NCBI GenBank assembly: GCA_903896925.1
Contig: CAITZM010000176.1
Location: forward strand, 1 to 46,587
From: an uncultured Lentisphaerota bacterium
GTDB lineage: Bacteria > Verrucomicrobiota > Kiritimatiellia > CAIQIC01
Reading direction: 5' to 3'
Length of the DNA: 46,587 nt
A program made the position numbers and the translations under genes. The notes below the pieces were generated by a model. It was not told where the DNA came from. It saw nothing but the letters and a program-made list of their open reading frames with translations, and ran no database searches. Below, piece after piece: positions 5,840-14,656 of the stretch; the first letter of the stretch is position 1, and every line of letters starts with the position of its first letter.

Positions 5840-8479
5840 TCAGTGCCCGGCGGCTTTGAGTTTCCAGGCGCCGCCGGTCCAGCGGAAGGCTGCCGAGCGC
5901 GGGGTGCCATTGGTGTGCATCTGCCAGCTGGCTAGCGCGCCGTCTGGCGCCTGCCAGAGCAGGTCGGGGGTGCCGTCACCATCCAGGTCCAGTGCCGCGC
6001 GCAGGCTCCACGCCCCGGCGTCACCGAGCAGCTGTCCGCGCACGGTGCCATCCGGCCGGTGGAACCAGGCCGCAGCCAGACCATCGGGACGCTGCCAGAA
6101 GAGTTCAGCCCGGCCATCGCCATCGAGGTCGGCCGCGGCCTGCAGGCGCCAGTTGCCCTGGTTGCCCAGCGCGACCGCATTCGTGCAGAGGCCATTGGAA
6201 TCCAGCTGCCAATACGCGGTCGGGCCGGCGGGCGTCTGGAAAAATAATTCTGCGCGTCCGGCGGCACTGAAGGCGGCGCAGGCGCGCGCTTCCCACGCGC
6301 CGGTGCGGGTGAGGAAACGCGTGCCGCGGGTCGTGCCGTCGGCATTCATGAACCAGAGCGCCAGGTCGCCGCCGGCGGTCTGGAAGAACAGGTCGCTGGT
6401 GCCATCGCCATCCACATCGCCGGCGGACTTGAGCTGCCACGCCTCGGCGGCGGCCAGGATCCGTGCGAACCGCACAGCGCTGTTGGTGCCGAGCACCCAG
6501 CTCGCCAGCAGCCCGCCGCTCTCTTGGAAAAACAGGACGGGCGCGTTCGTCACCGCCGGGCACGGCAGCCAGGCCACCTCGTCGAGCCAGCCGGCATCCG
6601 CGCCGACGCTGGTGCTGCCGTTCTTCGCGTAGCGCCACCGGAACGTGTGCGTGCCGTCGCCGACGAAACACGCGCGCAGTTTCCACGGCATCGCGCCGGA
6701 GAGCTGCTCGCGTAACTGGTCATCCACGTAAAACTCCAGGACATCGCCGCCGGATTCCGAGGACGTGCGCCACCAGAACAGCAGCGAGCCGGGGCCGTTG
6801 GTTGTCGCCTGCAGCCAGGTTTGCTGGCCGTGGCCAATGTGTCCGCTCTGCGCCGCCGCCACGCCGTCATGGGTCACGGAGGACTGGCTGAACCAGTCGC
6901 CATCGCCGCCGGTGGTCCAGGTCCAACCAGGTTGGTTCACGGCCAGGGCCAGCGGCGGGGTGACCACGGTGGTGCCGGAGTAGGGGAGATTGATGCTGAG
7001 CACGGCATTGTTCAGATTGCCCTGAGCCGCCAGCGGTGGCTGCGCACGATCGTTGCCGGGGAACGGCGGGATCGCCGGCAGGCTCATGCCGAGGCTGGCG
7101 CCGGGACGTACGCCATAGGCGCCGTGTTCCGGATCCAGCAACTGCGGTTCGGTCTGGTTGATGAGGTTGGACGCCAAGACCAGCGCCGCGTTGCAGGTCG
7201 GGTTGCCGGGCTGCCCCCCTTGATTCACATCGCCCAGTCCGAGGGGGTGGTCGGCGGGCCCGTTCCAGATCAGGTTGCCGACGATGCGCAGGTTGGCATC
7301 CACCACCGCCGGGTTGGTGACGTTGCAGCCGGCGGGCGGCGTCAGCGGCCCGTTGACGTTAAAGTGTTGCCAGCGGCTGCCAAAGCCGGCGGGGTTGTAG
7401 ACCAGGTTGTTGTAGATGTAGACGTTGCGGGCCGGGATGTATTCCGATTCGGGCGCGGTGCTGCCCCAGCCCCCGGCGGCGTTGAGCGCGGCGCACCGGA
7501 CCGTGTCGCCATCGCTGCCGCGCGCGCCGTGGACGACCTCGATCACGTGGTCGTTCGTGCCCGCCTTGTAGAGGGTGTTGTAGGCGAGCAGAATGTTGTA
7601 GCCGCCGTTCACGCCCATGCCCACCGTGCCGGTGTGGTGGATCAGGTTGTTGACGAACTTGATGTCCTCGGCCTCGTAGTGGATCCACGGCGACGTCATG
7701 AATTCGAAGCCCGTGCCGTTGCCCGCGACAAAGCCGCCGGTGTTGCCGTCATAGATCTCGTTGCCCTCGACCAGCAAACACGCGGAGCCGCCCTTGAGCA
7801 GCACGCACCATTCGCCCGCGTTGTGGAATTTGCTCGCGACGATGTGGCCGTACTGCACGGCGACGAAATCCAGCGGATACCAGAACGCGCCCGCGATGTC
7901 GCACTCCTCGACGTAGACATACTGCGCCTGGTTGACCTTGAGCGTTTCCTGGGTCTGGCGGGTCGTGCCGTCGAAGCCGTCGAGCGTGCAGCCGCGGAGC
8001 AGCACGTGGTCGCAGCTCGCCAGGTGCAGCGCATTGCCGCCGCCGCCGTACCCGGGGTCGGTGACGATGTTGAGGTCGAGCAGATAAAGGTACCGGCAGT
8101 CGAACACGTCGAGGTAGGCATGCAGGCGGACCGTGCCGCGCCCGCCGACCGCCTGCAGGAGCACCGGCGCCGCCGCCGTGCCCCAGCGCGACGCCATCCA
8201 GCCCGGCAATGCCGCCGCGGTATAATCGCCGGGCAGCAACGCGATGCCGTAGCCGTGGCCGGTCAGCACGGTGCTTTCCGGGATGCGGTTCCACGCCTCG
8301 GTCAGCGTGCGCAGCGGCGCGTTGCTGGCGCCGGAGGCGGCGTCATTGCCGCCGGTGGGGTTGACCCAAACCCACGTGAGCGTCGGATTGCCGATGGTGT
8401 AGCGCGCCGCGCCCGGCGTCTGCGCGTAGGCCCCGCTGACCGCGGCCAGTGTCACGGCGATAAGCCTCATCCATTTCAT
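5840..8479 (-). CDS. secreted right-handed beta-helix protein with C-terminal FG-GAP/VCBS-like repeats
   Basis: The 879-residue protein has a Sec signal peptide (MKWMRLIAVTLAAVSGAYAQ). Residues about 30-400 look like a parallel beta-helix: the entry motif WVNPTGGNDAASG...APLRTLTEAW seen in DUF1565/pectate-lyase-like proteins, then runs such as DCRYLYLLDLNIV, HVLLRGCTLDGF and NILLAYNTLYKAG. A beta-sandwich-like stretch follows (about 515-640, WTWTTGGDGDWF, GSLLFWWRTSSESGG). The C-terminus has at least three blades of the type DVDGDGTSDLFFQ / DLDGDGRAELFWQ / DLDGDGTPDLLWQ, calcium-binding FG-GAP repeats, plus degenerate ones. It is probably a surface or secreted polysaccharide-binding or -cleaving protein; no catalytic residues can be assigned. 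GAGG precedes the ATG at 8479. Confidence 0.8.
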   Translation of the reverse strand: MKWMRLIAVTLAAVSGAYAQTPGAARYTIGNPTLTWVWVNPTGGNDAASGASNAPLRTLTEAWNRIPESTVLTGHGYGIALLPGDYTAAALPGWMASRWGTAAAPVLLQAVGGRGTVRLHAYLDVFDCRYLYLLDLNIVTDPGYGGGGNALHLASCDHVLLRGCTLDGFDGTTRQTQETLKVNQAQYVYVEECDIAGAFWYPLDFVAVQYGHIVASKFHNAGEWCVLLKGGSACLLVEGNEIYDGNTGGFVAGNGTGFEFMTSPWIHYEAEDIKFVNNLIHHTGTVGMGVNGGYNILLAYNTLYKAGTNDHVIEVVHGARGSDGDTVRCAALNAAGGWGSTAPESEYIPARNVYIYNNLVYNPAGFGSRWQHFNVNGPLTPPAGCNVTNPAVVDANLRIVGNLIWNGPADHPLGLGDVNQGGQPGNPTCNAALVLASNLINQTEPQLLDPEHGAYGVRPGASLGMSLPAIPPFPGNDRAQPPLAAQGNLNNAVLSINLPYSGTTVVTPPLALAVNQPGWTWTTGGDGDWFSQSSVTHDGVAAAQSGHIGHGQQTWLQATTNGPGSLLFWWRTSSESGGDVLEFYVDDQLREQLSGAMPWKLRACFVGDGTHTFRWRYAKNGSTSVGADAGWLDEVAWLPCPAVTNAPVLFFQESGGLLASWVLGTNSAVRFARILAAAEAWQLKSAGDVDGDGTSDLFFQTAGGDLALWFMNADGTTRGTRFLTRTGAWEARACAAFSAAGRAELFFQTPAGPTAYWQLDSNGLCTNAVALGNQGNWRLQAAADLDGDGRAELFWQRPDGLAAAWFHRPDGTVRGQLLGDAGAWSLRAALDLDGDGTPDLLWQAPDGALASWQMHTNGTPRSAAFRWTGGAWKLKAAGH

Positions 8480-8640
8480 AGGAACCTCATGTACTGAGAT
8501 TAGCAGGTTTTATGCCGATGCTGGACGCTTTTCCGGGCGTCGCGCAGGGTCAGGCTGTGGCCGGACGATACAGAACTATTCCCTTGAACCCGCACGGAAA
8601 AGGGCGCACAAATTGTCCGCCGCTTGCTTGCCGGCGAACC

Positions 8641-9060
8641 ATGAAAGCGAAACCGCGCGGAAATATATTGGTCGTGAATGGCTACGAGGCCTCGCGCAAC
8701 CTCTATCGCCTGGTGCTGGAACGTAACGGCTATCACGTTGTGACCGCCATGGAGGGTGACTCCGCCATCCGGCAGGTCGCCCAGCACGGGCCGGACCTCG
8801 ATCTGGTGGTGACGGAGTTCCTGCTGCACGACCAGGAATGCGAAGCATTTATAAACCAGGTCCGTGCCCTGCAAGCCGACCTGCCCTGCCTCGGCATTGC
8901 GCGGTCATGGGACGAGCACATCCGTGAGCGATTCACAAAAATTCCGCGCTGCTCCCTGATCCTCACGCCGAACTCGATTTACGAGTTGTTGGATCAGGTT
9001 GAATCCATCCTGGAGATCTATCCGCGCCGGCCCCGCGCTTATATCTCGCCGACCGTATGA
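8641..9060 (+). CDS. degenerate response-regulator receiver protein (pseudoreceiver)
   Basis: A 139-residue stand-alone receiver-like domain without an output domain. The CheY-type pattern is recognisable (NILVVNGYEASRNLYRLVL, then GPDLDLVVTEFLLHD, then LILTPNSIYELLDQV), but every phosphorylation residue is altered. The acidic pair is Asn13-Gly14, the phospho-acceptor Asp is Glu59, the Thr/Ser is Ala87 and the Lys is Thr109. It therefore probably cannot be phosphorylated, and Glu59 could mimic the active state. The start is uncertain: the ATG at 8641 begins right before the domain but has a poor ribosome site, while ATGs at 8512 and 8518 follow AGCAGG and would add about 40 low-complexity residues. 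It overlaps the next gene by 4 bp (ATGA). Confidence 0.75.
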   Translation: MKAKPRGNILVVNGYEASRNLYRLVLERNGYHVVTAMEGDSAIRQVAQHGPDLDLVVTEFLLHDQECEAFINQVRALQADLPCLGIARSWDEHIRERFTKIPRCSLILTPNSIYELLDQVESILEIYPRRPRAYISPTV

Positions 9061-10103
9061 CGATGCGCTGGATGACAACGCCCCGCACTTGTTGGTTGGC
9101 GCTGCTGGCTGTACCTCTGCTGGCAGGGGCCGGAGAACCCTTGCTGGTGGCCGCCGCGGAGCAGTTGCTCCAGCAGCAGGCGGCGGACGGCGCGCTGGTA
9201 CAAGGCGCGGCGCAGGCACCGCGGGCGCGGGTGGTGCCCTATTTCGCCAACCTAGGTGCGCTTGGCCTCGTCGCCGCCGGCCGGGCAACCGGTGATATGC
9301 GGTATGCCGCCGCCGTCAGGCGCTGGGTGGGTTGGTTCGAGGCGCATCAGAATCTCGACGGCACGATCTTCGATCATGTTCGCACCAACGGTCTGTGGCA
9401 GGCGACCGGCACCTGTGACTCGACCGATTCCTATGCGGCCACTTTCCTCGAACTCTGCGGCGCACTCCAACGTGCGGCCCCGGATGACGTATGGCTCCGT
9501 GCGCGGCGCCCGGCGCTGGAACGCGCGGTCGGCGCGATCCGCCTGACGCTGCAACCCAGCGGCCTGACCATGGCAAAGCCTGGCTGGCCGGTGTGTTACA
9601 CGATGGACAACTGCGAGGTGCTGCGCGGACTGCGCGCTGCGGCGGACATGGCGGGTGCGCTCGGCTACGCGGTGTGGCAGCGGGAGCTGTCGGTCATGGC
9701 CGGGCGGACGGGGCAGGCGCTCGGTTGGGAGCTCTTCGATGAGGCGCGGCAGGTCTATCGCGTTGGCGTGCAGACCAACGGCGTCAGCCTGAAGGCCAAG
9801 GGCGCATGGTATCCATTCGTGATGGCGAACCTGCTGGCGCTGGCAGAGTTGCCGCCCACCCCGAGGCAGCGCGAACTATTCACCCGGCTTCAGCGCGAAC
9901 AGGCCGCGCTGATACCGGCTGAACTGCGCACGGCAGGGGACTGGGACCGGCTGCTCTGGTGGGGCTATGCAGCGCGCGGCGCGGGCGACGCCCCTTTGCA
10001 TGCGGACCTTGTCCGGCGTCTGCGTGACGCCTCCGCGCAGCTGCACATGGTGAACAATCCAGCGATCCTCGGACGGCTCTGCCTGGTGCTGGCGCCGGAG
10101 TGA
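9057..10103 (+). CDS. secreted alpha/alpha-toroid protein, possibly glycan-active
   Basis: A 348-residue protein with an N-terminal signal-like segment (CWLALLAVPLLAGAGE) and an otherwise helical sequence with repeated Ala/Leu-rich helices and loops such as HQNLDGTIFDHVRTNGLW and CDSTDSYAATFLELCGAL. Such paired helices with Trp/Tyr-rich loops are typical of (alpha/alpha)6 barrels of glycosidases and polysaccharide lyases. I cannot name a family or catalytic residues, so a sugar-related role is inference. It is translationally coupled to the pseudoreceiver by an ATGA overlap, an unusual pairing of an intracellular-type signalling fold with an exported protein. No terminator is visible after it. 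Confidence 0.6.
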   Translation: MTMRWMTTPRTCWLALLAVPLLAGAGEPLLVAAAEQLLQQQAADGALVQGAAQAPRARVVPYFANLGALGLVAAGRATGDMRYAAAVRRWVGWFEAHQNLDGTIFDHVRTNGLWQATGTCDSTDSYAATFLELCGALQRAAPDDVWLRARRPALERAVGAIRLTLQPSGLTMAKPGWPVCYTMDNCEVLRGLRAAADMAGALGYAVWQRELSVMAGRTGQALGWELFDEARQVYRVGVQTNGVSLKAKGAWYPFVMANLLALAELPPTPRQRELFTRLQREQAALIPAELRTAGDWDRLLWWGYAARGAGDAPLHADLVRRLRDASAQLHMVNNPAILGRLCLVLAPE

Positions 10104-10264
10104 GCCGGGCGTCGCTCCGGCTTGGACCCTGTGGGTTGGACGGACTTGATGAATTGTGCTCCAGGCGCTTGTAAGCCCGCGTGTGCCGCGTAGACTCATA
10201 ACAAATAGAATCAAGACCGTGCTGTTCTCCGGAGTTGGCGGGCGGTTGCCGAGGGCTAACATCC

Positions 10265-10549
10265 ATGTCGTGGTCGAAGCTTAAACGATCTACAGAATTG
10301 GAGGACTTGCCGAACATCGGCAAGTCCATCGCAGCCGATCTGCGCAGGCTGGGCCTGCGGTCCCCGGCGCAACTGGCGCGCCGTGCGCCGCTGAACCTGT
10401 ACCGCGCCCTGTCCAGCGTGATGGGCTCACGCCAGGATCCGTGCGTGCTCTACACCCTGCTTGCAGCCCAACACTTTCTGAAGCGCGGCGAAAGCCTGCC
10501 GTGGTGGCACTTCACTGCGGCAGGAAGAAAGCTGCTCGCCGCTCGCTGA
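10265..10549 (+). CDS. helix-hairpin-helix protein of the Cdd1 / TfoX-C-like type
   Basis: The 94-residue product begins MSWSKLKRSTELEDLPNIGK. LEDLPNIGKSIAADLRRLGL is a helix-hairpin-helix motif (residues 11-30), followed by SPAQLARRAPLNLYRALSSV and a DPCVLYTLLAAQHFL segment and PWWHFT close. This arrangement matches the small 'pathogenicity locus' Cdd1 and TfoX C-terminal-like proteins, whose function is not established; DNA binding is plausible from the motif. The ATG at 10265 is chosen over an upstream TTG at 10235 because homology starts at LEDLP. It is monocistronic: the gaps before (161 bp) and after (242 bp) hold no other gene. Confidence 0.8.
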   Translation: MSWSKLKRSTELEDLPNIGKSIAADLRRLGLRSPAQLARRAPLNLYRALSSVMGSRQDPCVLYTLLAAQHFLKRGESLPWWHFTAAGRKLLAAR

Positions 10550-10715
10550 AGAAGGGGCGGCCCCATCAGGCTGCGCTGGTCAGCCTTGGGCTGGCCTGCC
10601 CCGGTCGGCCGGTGGCAGCCAAGCAGTTCGGCGCGCTGCCCGCCCAAGCCGGCGCCGCTGGCGGCTGACCGCTGAGTTCCGACCTCTGACCGCCGCGCCT
10701 GGTCTGCTGGCTCTC

Positions 10716-10744
10716 TTGACTTCAGGGGCTGTGTTTGCTAAACG
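10716..10744 (+). promoter_or_regulatory. probable tkt promoter
   Basis: TTGACT (10716-10721) and TAAACG (10739-10744) with 17-bp spacing lie about 50 bp upstream of the transketolase start. AAAGGA at 10775-10780 is the likely ribosome binding site. Confidence 0.5.
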
Positions 10745-10791
10745 GCAGCGCGTTTTTGCGTCGCTTGGAACCCGAAAGGAAATGAATCGAA

Positions 10792-12786
10792 ATGAATCTC
10801 ACGCTTGCTGCCAATACGATCCGTGGCTTGGCGATGGACGGCGTCCAGAAGGCCAACTCCGGGCATCCGGGCATGCCGATGGGCTGCGCCGAGTTCGCCA
10901 CCGTGCTGTGGCTGAAGTTCCTCAAGCATGATCCGGCCGATCCGAAATGGGCCGACCGTGATCGCTTCGTGCTGTCCGCCGGACATGGCTCGATGTTGCT
11001 CTACAGCATGTTGCATCTTTCGGGCTATCCGCTGCCGATCGAGCAGCTGCAGTTGTTCCGGCAGCTGGACTCGCGCACGCCGGGCCATCCGGAGTTCGGC
11101 CACACGGTGGGCGTGGAGACGACGACCGGTCCGCTGGGCGCGGGCCTGAGCAACGCGGTGGGCATGGCGCTGGCGGAGGCGATGCTGGCGGCCAAGTTCA
11201 ACAAGGACGGGCAGAAGGTCGTGGACCACTATACCTACGCCATCGCCGGCGATGGGTGCATGATGGAAGGCATCAGCCACGAGGCGTGTTCGCTCGCCGG
11301 TCACCTCGGCCTGAACAAGCTGGTCGTGTTCTACGATTACAACGAGATCACCATCGAGGGCAAGACGAGCCTCGCCTACAGCGACGACGCCCGCAAGCGC
11401 TTCGAGGCCTACGGCTGGAACGTGCTGGAGATCAACGGCCACGACGCGGCGGCGTGCGAGCAGGCGCTGGCGGAGGCGCGGACCTCGCAGGAGAAGCCGA
11501 CCCTGATCATCGGCCACACGCACATCGGCCAGGGCAGCCCGAACAAGCACGACACGCACAAGGCGCACGGCGAGCCGCTCGGCGCGGACGAGGTCAAGGC
11601 GACCAAGGCCGCGCTCGGCATGCCGGTCGACAAGGATTTTTATGTGCCCGAAGAGGTGCACGCGATGTACGTCGCGCGCGCCGCGGAACTTGCCGCGCAG
11701 AACGCGGGCTGGAAGCAGAGCCTGGCCGCATGGAAGCAGGCCAACCCGGAACTCGCCGTGGAATGGGACATCCAGCAGCAACGCAAGCTGCCGGCCGACC
11801 TCGAAAAGGCGCTGCCGGTCTTCGATCCGGCCAAGCCGATGGCGACCCGCCAGGCGTCCGGCGAGACGCTCAACGCGCTCGTCAAGGTGCTGCCGCAGCT
11901 CGTCGGCGGCTCGGCCGACCTCGCGCCGAGCAACAACACCCATCTCAAGGGCTATCCCGAAATCGGCAAGCGCCAGTTCGTGGGCCGCAACCTGCACTTC
12001 GGCGTGCGCGAGCACGGCATGCTGGGCGTGATCAACGGCATGATCCTGCACGGCGGCTGGATCGTCTACGGCGCGACGTTCTTCGTCTTCTCCGATTACT
12101 GCCGCCCGGCGATCCGGCTTGCGGCGCTGATGCAGATCCCGGCGCTCTATGTCTTCACGCACGACAGCATCTTCGTCGGTGAAGACGGCCCGACGCACGA
12201 GCCGATCGAGCAGATCGCCGCGCTGCGCTGCATGCCGAACGTCTCGATCATCCGCCCCGGCGATCCGACCGAGACCGCCGCCGCGTGGCTCGCCGCGCTC
12301 GAGCGCACCGATGGCCCGACGGCGCTGTTGCTGACGCGCCAGGCCCTGCCCGTGCTTGACCGCACGAAGTATCCGGCCGCGTCCGAGATCCGCAAAGGCG
12401 CCTATACGCTCTGGCAGAGCGCCGCGGGCGAGCCGGACATCATCCTGATCGGCAGCGGCTCGGAAGTGTCCATCACGCTCACCGCCGGCGAGCAGCTCGC
12501 CCGGGAAGGCGTGAACGTCCGGGTGGTCAACATGGCCTCGTTCGACCTCTTCGAAAAGCAGACGAAGAAATACCGCAACGAAGTGCTCTCGCCCGGCTGC
12601 AAAAAACGCGTCGCGGTCGAAGCCGGCTGCACGATGGGTTGGGACAAGTACGTCGGGAACACCGGCAAGATCATCGGCATCGACACCTTCGGCGCCTCGG
12701 GCCCCTTCAAGGCCCTCGCGCAGAAGTACGGGTTCACCGTCGAGAACGTGTTGGCCGTCGCCAAGAAGCTGCTCGCGCGGAAATAA
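10792..12786 (+). CDS. tkt: transketolase
   Basis: This 664-residue thiamine-diphosphate enzyme transfers two-carbon ketol units between sugar phosphates in the non-oxidative pentose phosphate pathway. The full length and order match TktA: N-terminal ANSGHPGMPMGCAEF, the ThDP-binding motif G153-D154-G155 followed by CMMEGISHEA, HTHIGQGSPNK, the catalytic Glu407 in HFGVREHGM, and GPTHEPIEQIAALR in the pyrimidine domain. The C-terminal domain ends in the expected FTVENVLAVAKKLL. It has its own promoter and terminator, so it is an independent transcription unit. Two near-identical ATGAATC words at 10782 and 10792 precede the gene; only the second is in frame. Confidence 0.97.
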   Translation: MNLTLAANTIRGLAMDGVQKANSGHPGMPMGCAEFATVLWLKFLKHDPADPKWADRDRFVLSAGHGSMLLYSMLHLSGYPLPIEQLQLFRQLDSRTPGHPEFGHTVGVETTTGPLGAGLSNAVGMALAEAMLAAKFNKDGQKVVDHYTYAIAGDGCMMEGISHEACSLAGHLGLNKLVVFYDYNEITIEGKTSLAYSDDARKRFEAYGWNVLEINGHDAAACEQALAEARTSQEKPTLIIGHTHIGQGSPNKHDTHKAHGEPLGADEVKATKAALGMPVDKDFYVPEEVHAMYVARAAELAAQNAGWKQSLAAWKQANPELAVEWDIQQQRKLPADLEKALPVFDPAKPMATRQASGETLNALVKVLPQLVGGSADLAPSNNTHLKGYPEIGKRQFVGRNLHFGVREHGMLGVINGMILHGGWIVYGATFFVFSDYCRPAIRLAALMQIPALYVFTHDSIFVGEDGPTHEPIEQIAALRCMPNVSIIRPGDPTETAAAWLAALERTDGPTALLLTRQALPVLDRTKYPAASEIRKGAYTLWQSAAGEPDIILIGSGSEVSITLTAGEQLAREGVNVRVVNMASFDLFEKQTKKYRNEVLSPGCKKRVAVEAGCTMGWDKYVGNTGKIIGIDTFGASGPFKALAQKYGFTVENVLAVAKKLLARK

Positions 12787-12807
12787 TTCAGCAACTCCGT
12801 GCGCAGG

Positions 12808-12843
12808 GATGGCCGCGTTGCATGCAACGCGGCCATCTTTTTT
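12808..12843 (+). terminator. rho-independent terminator after tkt
   Basis: A perfect 30-nt inverted repeat (12808-12837, arms starting GATGGCCGCGTTGCA) is followed directly by six T residues (12838-12843), 21 bp after the tkt stop. Confidence 0.93.
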
Positions 12844-12994
12844 GGCGCGCCTCCGGGGCAGCTCAAAGGCAAAGCGAGTTGCTGCTTTCAGGCTGTTGCG
12901 AGAAGTCGGAGCTCAAGGGACGCCCGTGGATTGGGAGCCTTCACGGCGGCTTGCTACAGACAGCCCGTGAGGTTGGGCTCTCTGCAAGAGCGGG

Positions 12995-13378
12995 TCACTT
13001 CCCCGACGGCATGGCGCCGCTGCCCGCGGCGCCAAAGTGGATGGAGGGTCGGGATGTGGAGCGCGACACGTTTCTTTTTTCGTGCAGTTTTTCCACGACG
13101 ATGGGGCAGGCCAGCGTGTCGTCCTGATCGAACAGGAGTTTGACGACGATGTCCTTATCAACCATATAGGTGACGGGGCCCCCGGTGCCCGCCACGCGCC
13201 TGTCCAGCATCGTGCTGGCCGGCGGCAGTTGCTCCAGCACCAGCGAGCGCGGTGTGCCGGGCTCAATGCCGCCGGCCTTGCGTTCCCACCGGTGCAGCTT
13301 GGAAAAGGTGGAGCAGCCGGCGCACAGGCCCAACAGCAGGAGGCTGAGGACGGCAACTTTTTTCATGGATACATTCAT
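12995..13378 (-). CDS. small SmpA/BamE-like lipoprotein
   Basis: A 127-residue lipoprotein: MNVSMKKVAVLSLLLLGLCAGC carries a lipobox with Cys22. The mature part contains RKAGGIEPGTPRSLVLEQL and VAGTGGPVTYMVDKDIVVKLLFDQDDTL. The 'xGxxxxxVxxxLG-like then x-Y-x-x-D' arrangement recalls the SmpA/OmlA/BamE fold, but the match is loose. It ends the nrdR - unknown - lipoprotein series, starting 16 bp after the stop of the preceding gene. AAGGA lies close to the start at 13378; the internal ATG at 13366 is an alternative. Function unknown. Confidence 0.6.
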   Translation of the reverse strand: MNVSMKKVAVLSLLLLGLCAGCSTFSKLHRWERKAGGIEPGTPRSLVLEQLPPASTMLDRRVAGTGGPVTYMVDKDIVVKLLFDQDDTLACPIVVEKLHEKRNVSRSTSRPSIHFGAAGSGAMPSGK

Positions 13379-13394
13379 GACATCCTTGCCGTTG

Positions 13395-14036
13395 TCAGAC
13401 GATGCGCAGCAGGCGCGGCGTGGTGCGCCAGTGGCGCTGGGCTTGATGGCGGACGAGGGCCGCACGGCAATAGTCCTCGGCCTCTTCGCGGGTCAGCGTG
13501 GGCGTCTCCACCTTGCTGCGGCGCGCGGGCATGGCAGCGGCGGTCCAACCTTTGAGCGCGAGCGCGCCCGCGCCGGAGTGCGCGTCCCAGAGGCTCGCCG
13601 CCGCCCCGAGCACGAGCTGGAGCGCCTTGTGGCTTGGCAGCGCCAGTTCGCCGAATTCATCGTGCCGCAATTTGCCGAAATCCAGGATCCACGTCACCGC
13701 CTCCGGAGCATGTTGCCAGCGCTGGGGCCGCAGCACCCCGAGGTGCAGCAGCCAGGCGAGCGCCGGCGGGTAGCCGGCGCGCTGCAGCGCGGCCAGTGCG
13801 TCGGCGGCCTGGGGCAGCAGGGCCTGAGCCATGTCGTCCGCGGTGTCGTTGGCCCCGATGCTCCAGAAGGCGCGAACGCCGAGCCAGGCGGTGGGAATCG
13901 GGGTGGGGGCGACCGTGGCGAAGGCCGAAACGGCGTTCACCACCGCGGCGACGATAGCGGGCGGCAGGCCGAGCATGGCGCTCAACTCATCCACCTGGGC
14001 GGTGGGTTCGGGGACACTCTGATCGAGTGCGATCAT
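13395..14036 (-). CDS. hypothetical protein downstream of nrdR
   Basis: The 213-residue protein is not recognised. It is Ala/Leu-rich and mostly helical, with no signal peptide; hydrophobic helices around AIVAAVVNAVSAFATVAPTP (27-46) look amphipathic rather than membrane-spanning. The C-terminus is basic, with an EEAEDYCRAALVRHQAQRHW helix. It begins inside the nrdR stop (ATGA overlap), so it is translationally coupled to that regulator, and it is followed 16 bp later by a lipoprotein gene. Position suggests cotranscription with nrdR but gives no firm function. Confidence 0.65.
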   Translation of the reverse strand: MIALDQSVPEPTAQVDELSAMLGLPPAIVAAVVNAVSAFATVAPTPIPTAWLGVRAFWSIGANDTADDMAQALLPQAADALAALQRAGYPPALAWLLHLGVLRPQRWQHAPEAVTWILDFGKLRHDEFGELALPSHKALQLVLGAAASLWDAHSGAGALALKGWTAAAMPARRSKVETPTLTREEAEDYCRAALVRHQAQRHWRTTPRLLRIV

Positions 14037-14488
14037 TGCCGGCCGATGAGTCCTTCGACCTCGCTCAAGAACTGGCTGACGTCGCGGAAGCGGCGATAGA
14101 CGGAGGCGAAACGCACGTAGGCCACCTCGTCGAGCTTCTCGAGCCGATCCATCACCTTGCGGCCGATGACGGTGGAAGGGACTTCGCGGTCGTATTCGCT
14201 CTCGAGTTCCGTGATGACGGCATCCACGAGGCCCTCGATCTGCTGCGTGCTGATATTGCGCTTGCCGCAGGCGACCTCGACGGCGTGCAGGAGTTTCTTG
14301 CGGTCGAAGTCTTCATGCCGGCCGTCGCGCTTGATGATGCGCAGCGTGGCCTTGACGACCTCTTCGTAGGTGGTGAAGCGATACGAGCAGTTCAGGCAGA
14401 CGCGGCGGCGGCGGATCACATCGCCATTCCGCACCGAGCGGCTGTCAATGACCTTGTCGTCCGTGTGCTCGCATTTGGGGCAGCGCAT
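14033..14488 (-). CDS. nrdR: transcriptional repressor NrdR
   Basis: NrdR represses ribonucleotide reductase genes in response to ATP/dATP. The 151-residue protein has the N-terminal zinc ribbon with Cys3, Cys6, Cys31 and Cys34 (MRCPKC and CLNC) and the ATP-cone domain from about residue 48 (VIKRDGRHEDFDRKKL-type region), ending in FLSEVEGLI. The start at 14488 gives the family-standard MRCPKC; an upstream ATG would add seven residues. No reductase gene is in the window, so its targets lie elsewhere. It leads a group of three coupled genes on the minus strand. Confidence 0.95.
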   Translation of the reverse strand: MRCPKCEHTDDKVIDSRSVRNGDVIRRRRVCLNCSYRFTTYEEVVKATLRIIKRDGRHEDFDRKKLLHAVEVACGKRNISTQQIEGLVDAVITELESEYDREVPSTVIGRKVMDRLEKLDEVAYVRFASVYRRFRDVSQFLSEVEGLIGRQ

Positions 14489-14528
14489 CGTGTGTTCCTC
14501 TCCCGCCACCAGCGGTGGTGTTGCGTGG

Positions 14529-14567
14529 AGTATGCAGCCCGAGCGGTAGCGGAGTCAAGCGTGTCAA
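14529..14567 (-). promoter_or_regulatory. probable nrdR promoter
   Basis: On the minus strand TTGACT (14553-14558) and CATACT (14529-14534) are 18 bp apart; a second TTGACA lies just upstream at 14562-14567. The predicted start site is about 35 bp before the nrdR ATG. No NrdR-box-like palindrome was seen. Confidence 0.45.
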
Positions 14568-14656
14568 ACAGTCTGAAGCATAAGCCGCGCAGGAGGTGAT
14601 GCTGTGATACCAGGGCTTTGTCTCGGAACAAGAGACGGGCGCGGGCGGCCGGACCC

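Noticed and set aside
6821..8497. 558-codon plus-strand frame opposite the beta-helix gene
   Set aside because: Shadow of the secreted protein; composition is biased toward Val/Arg/Ala/Gly repeats without domains.
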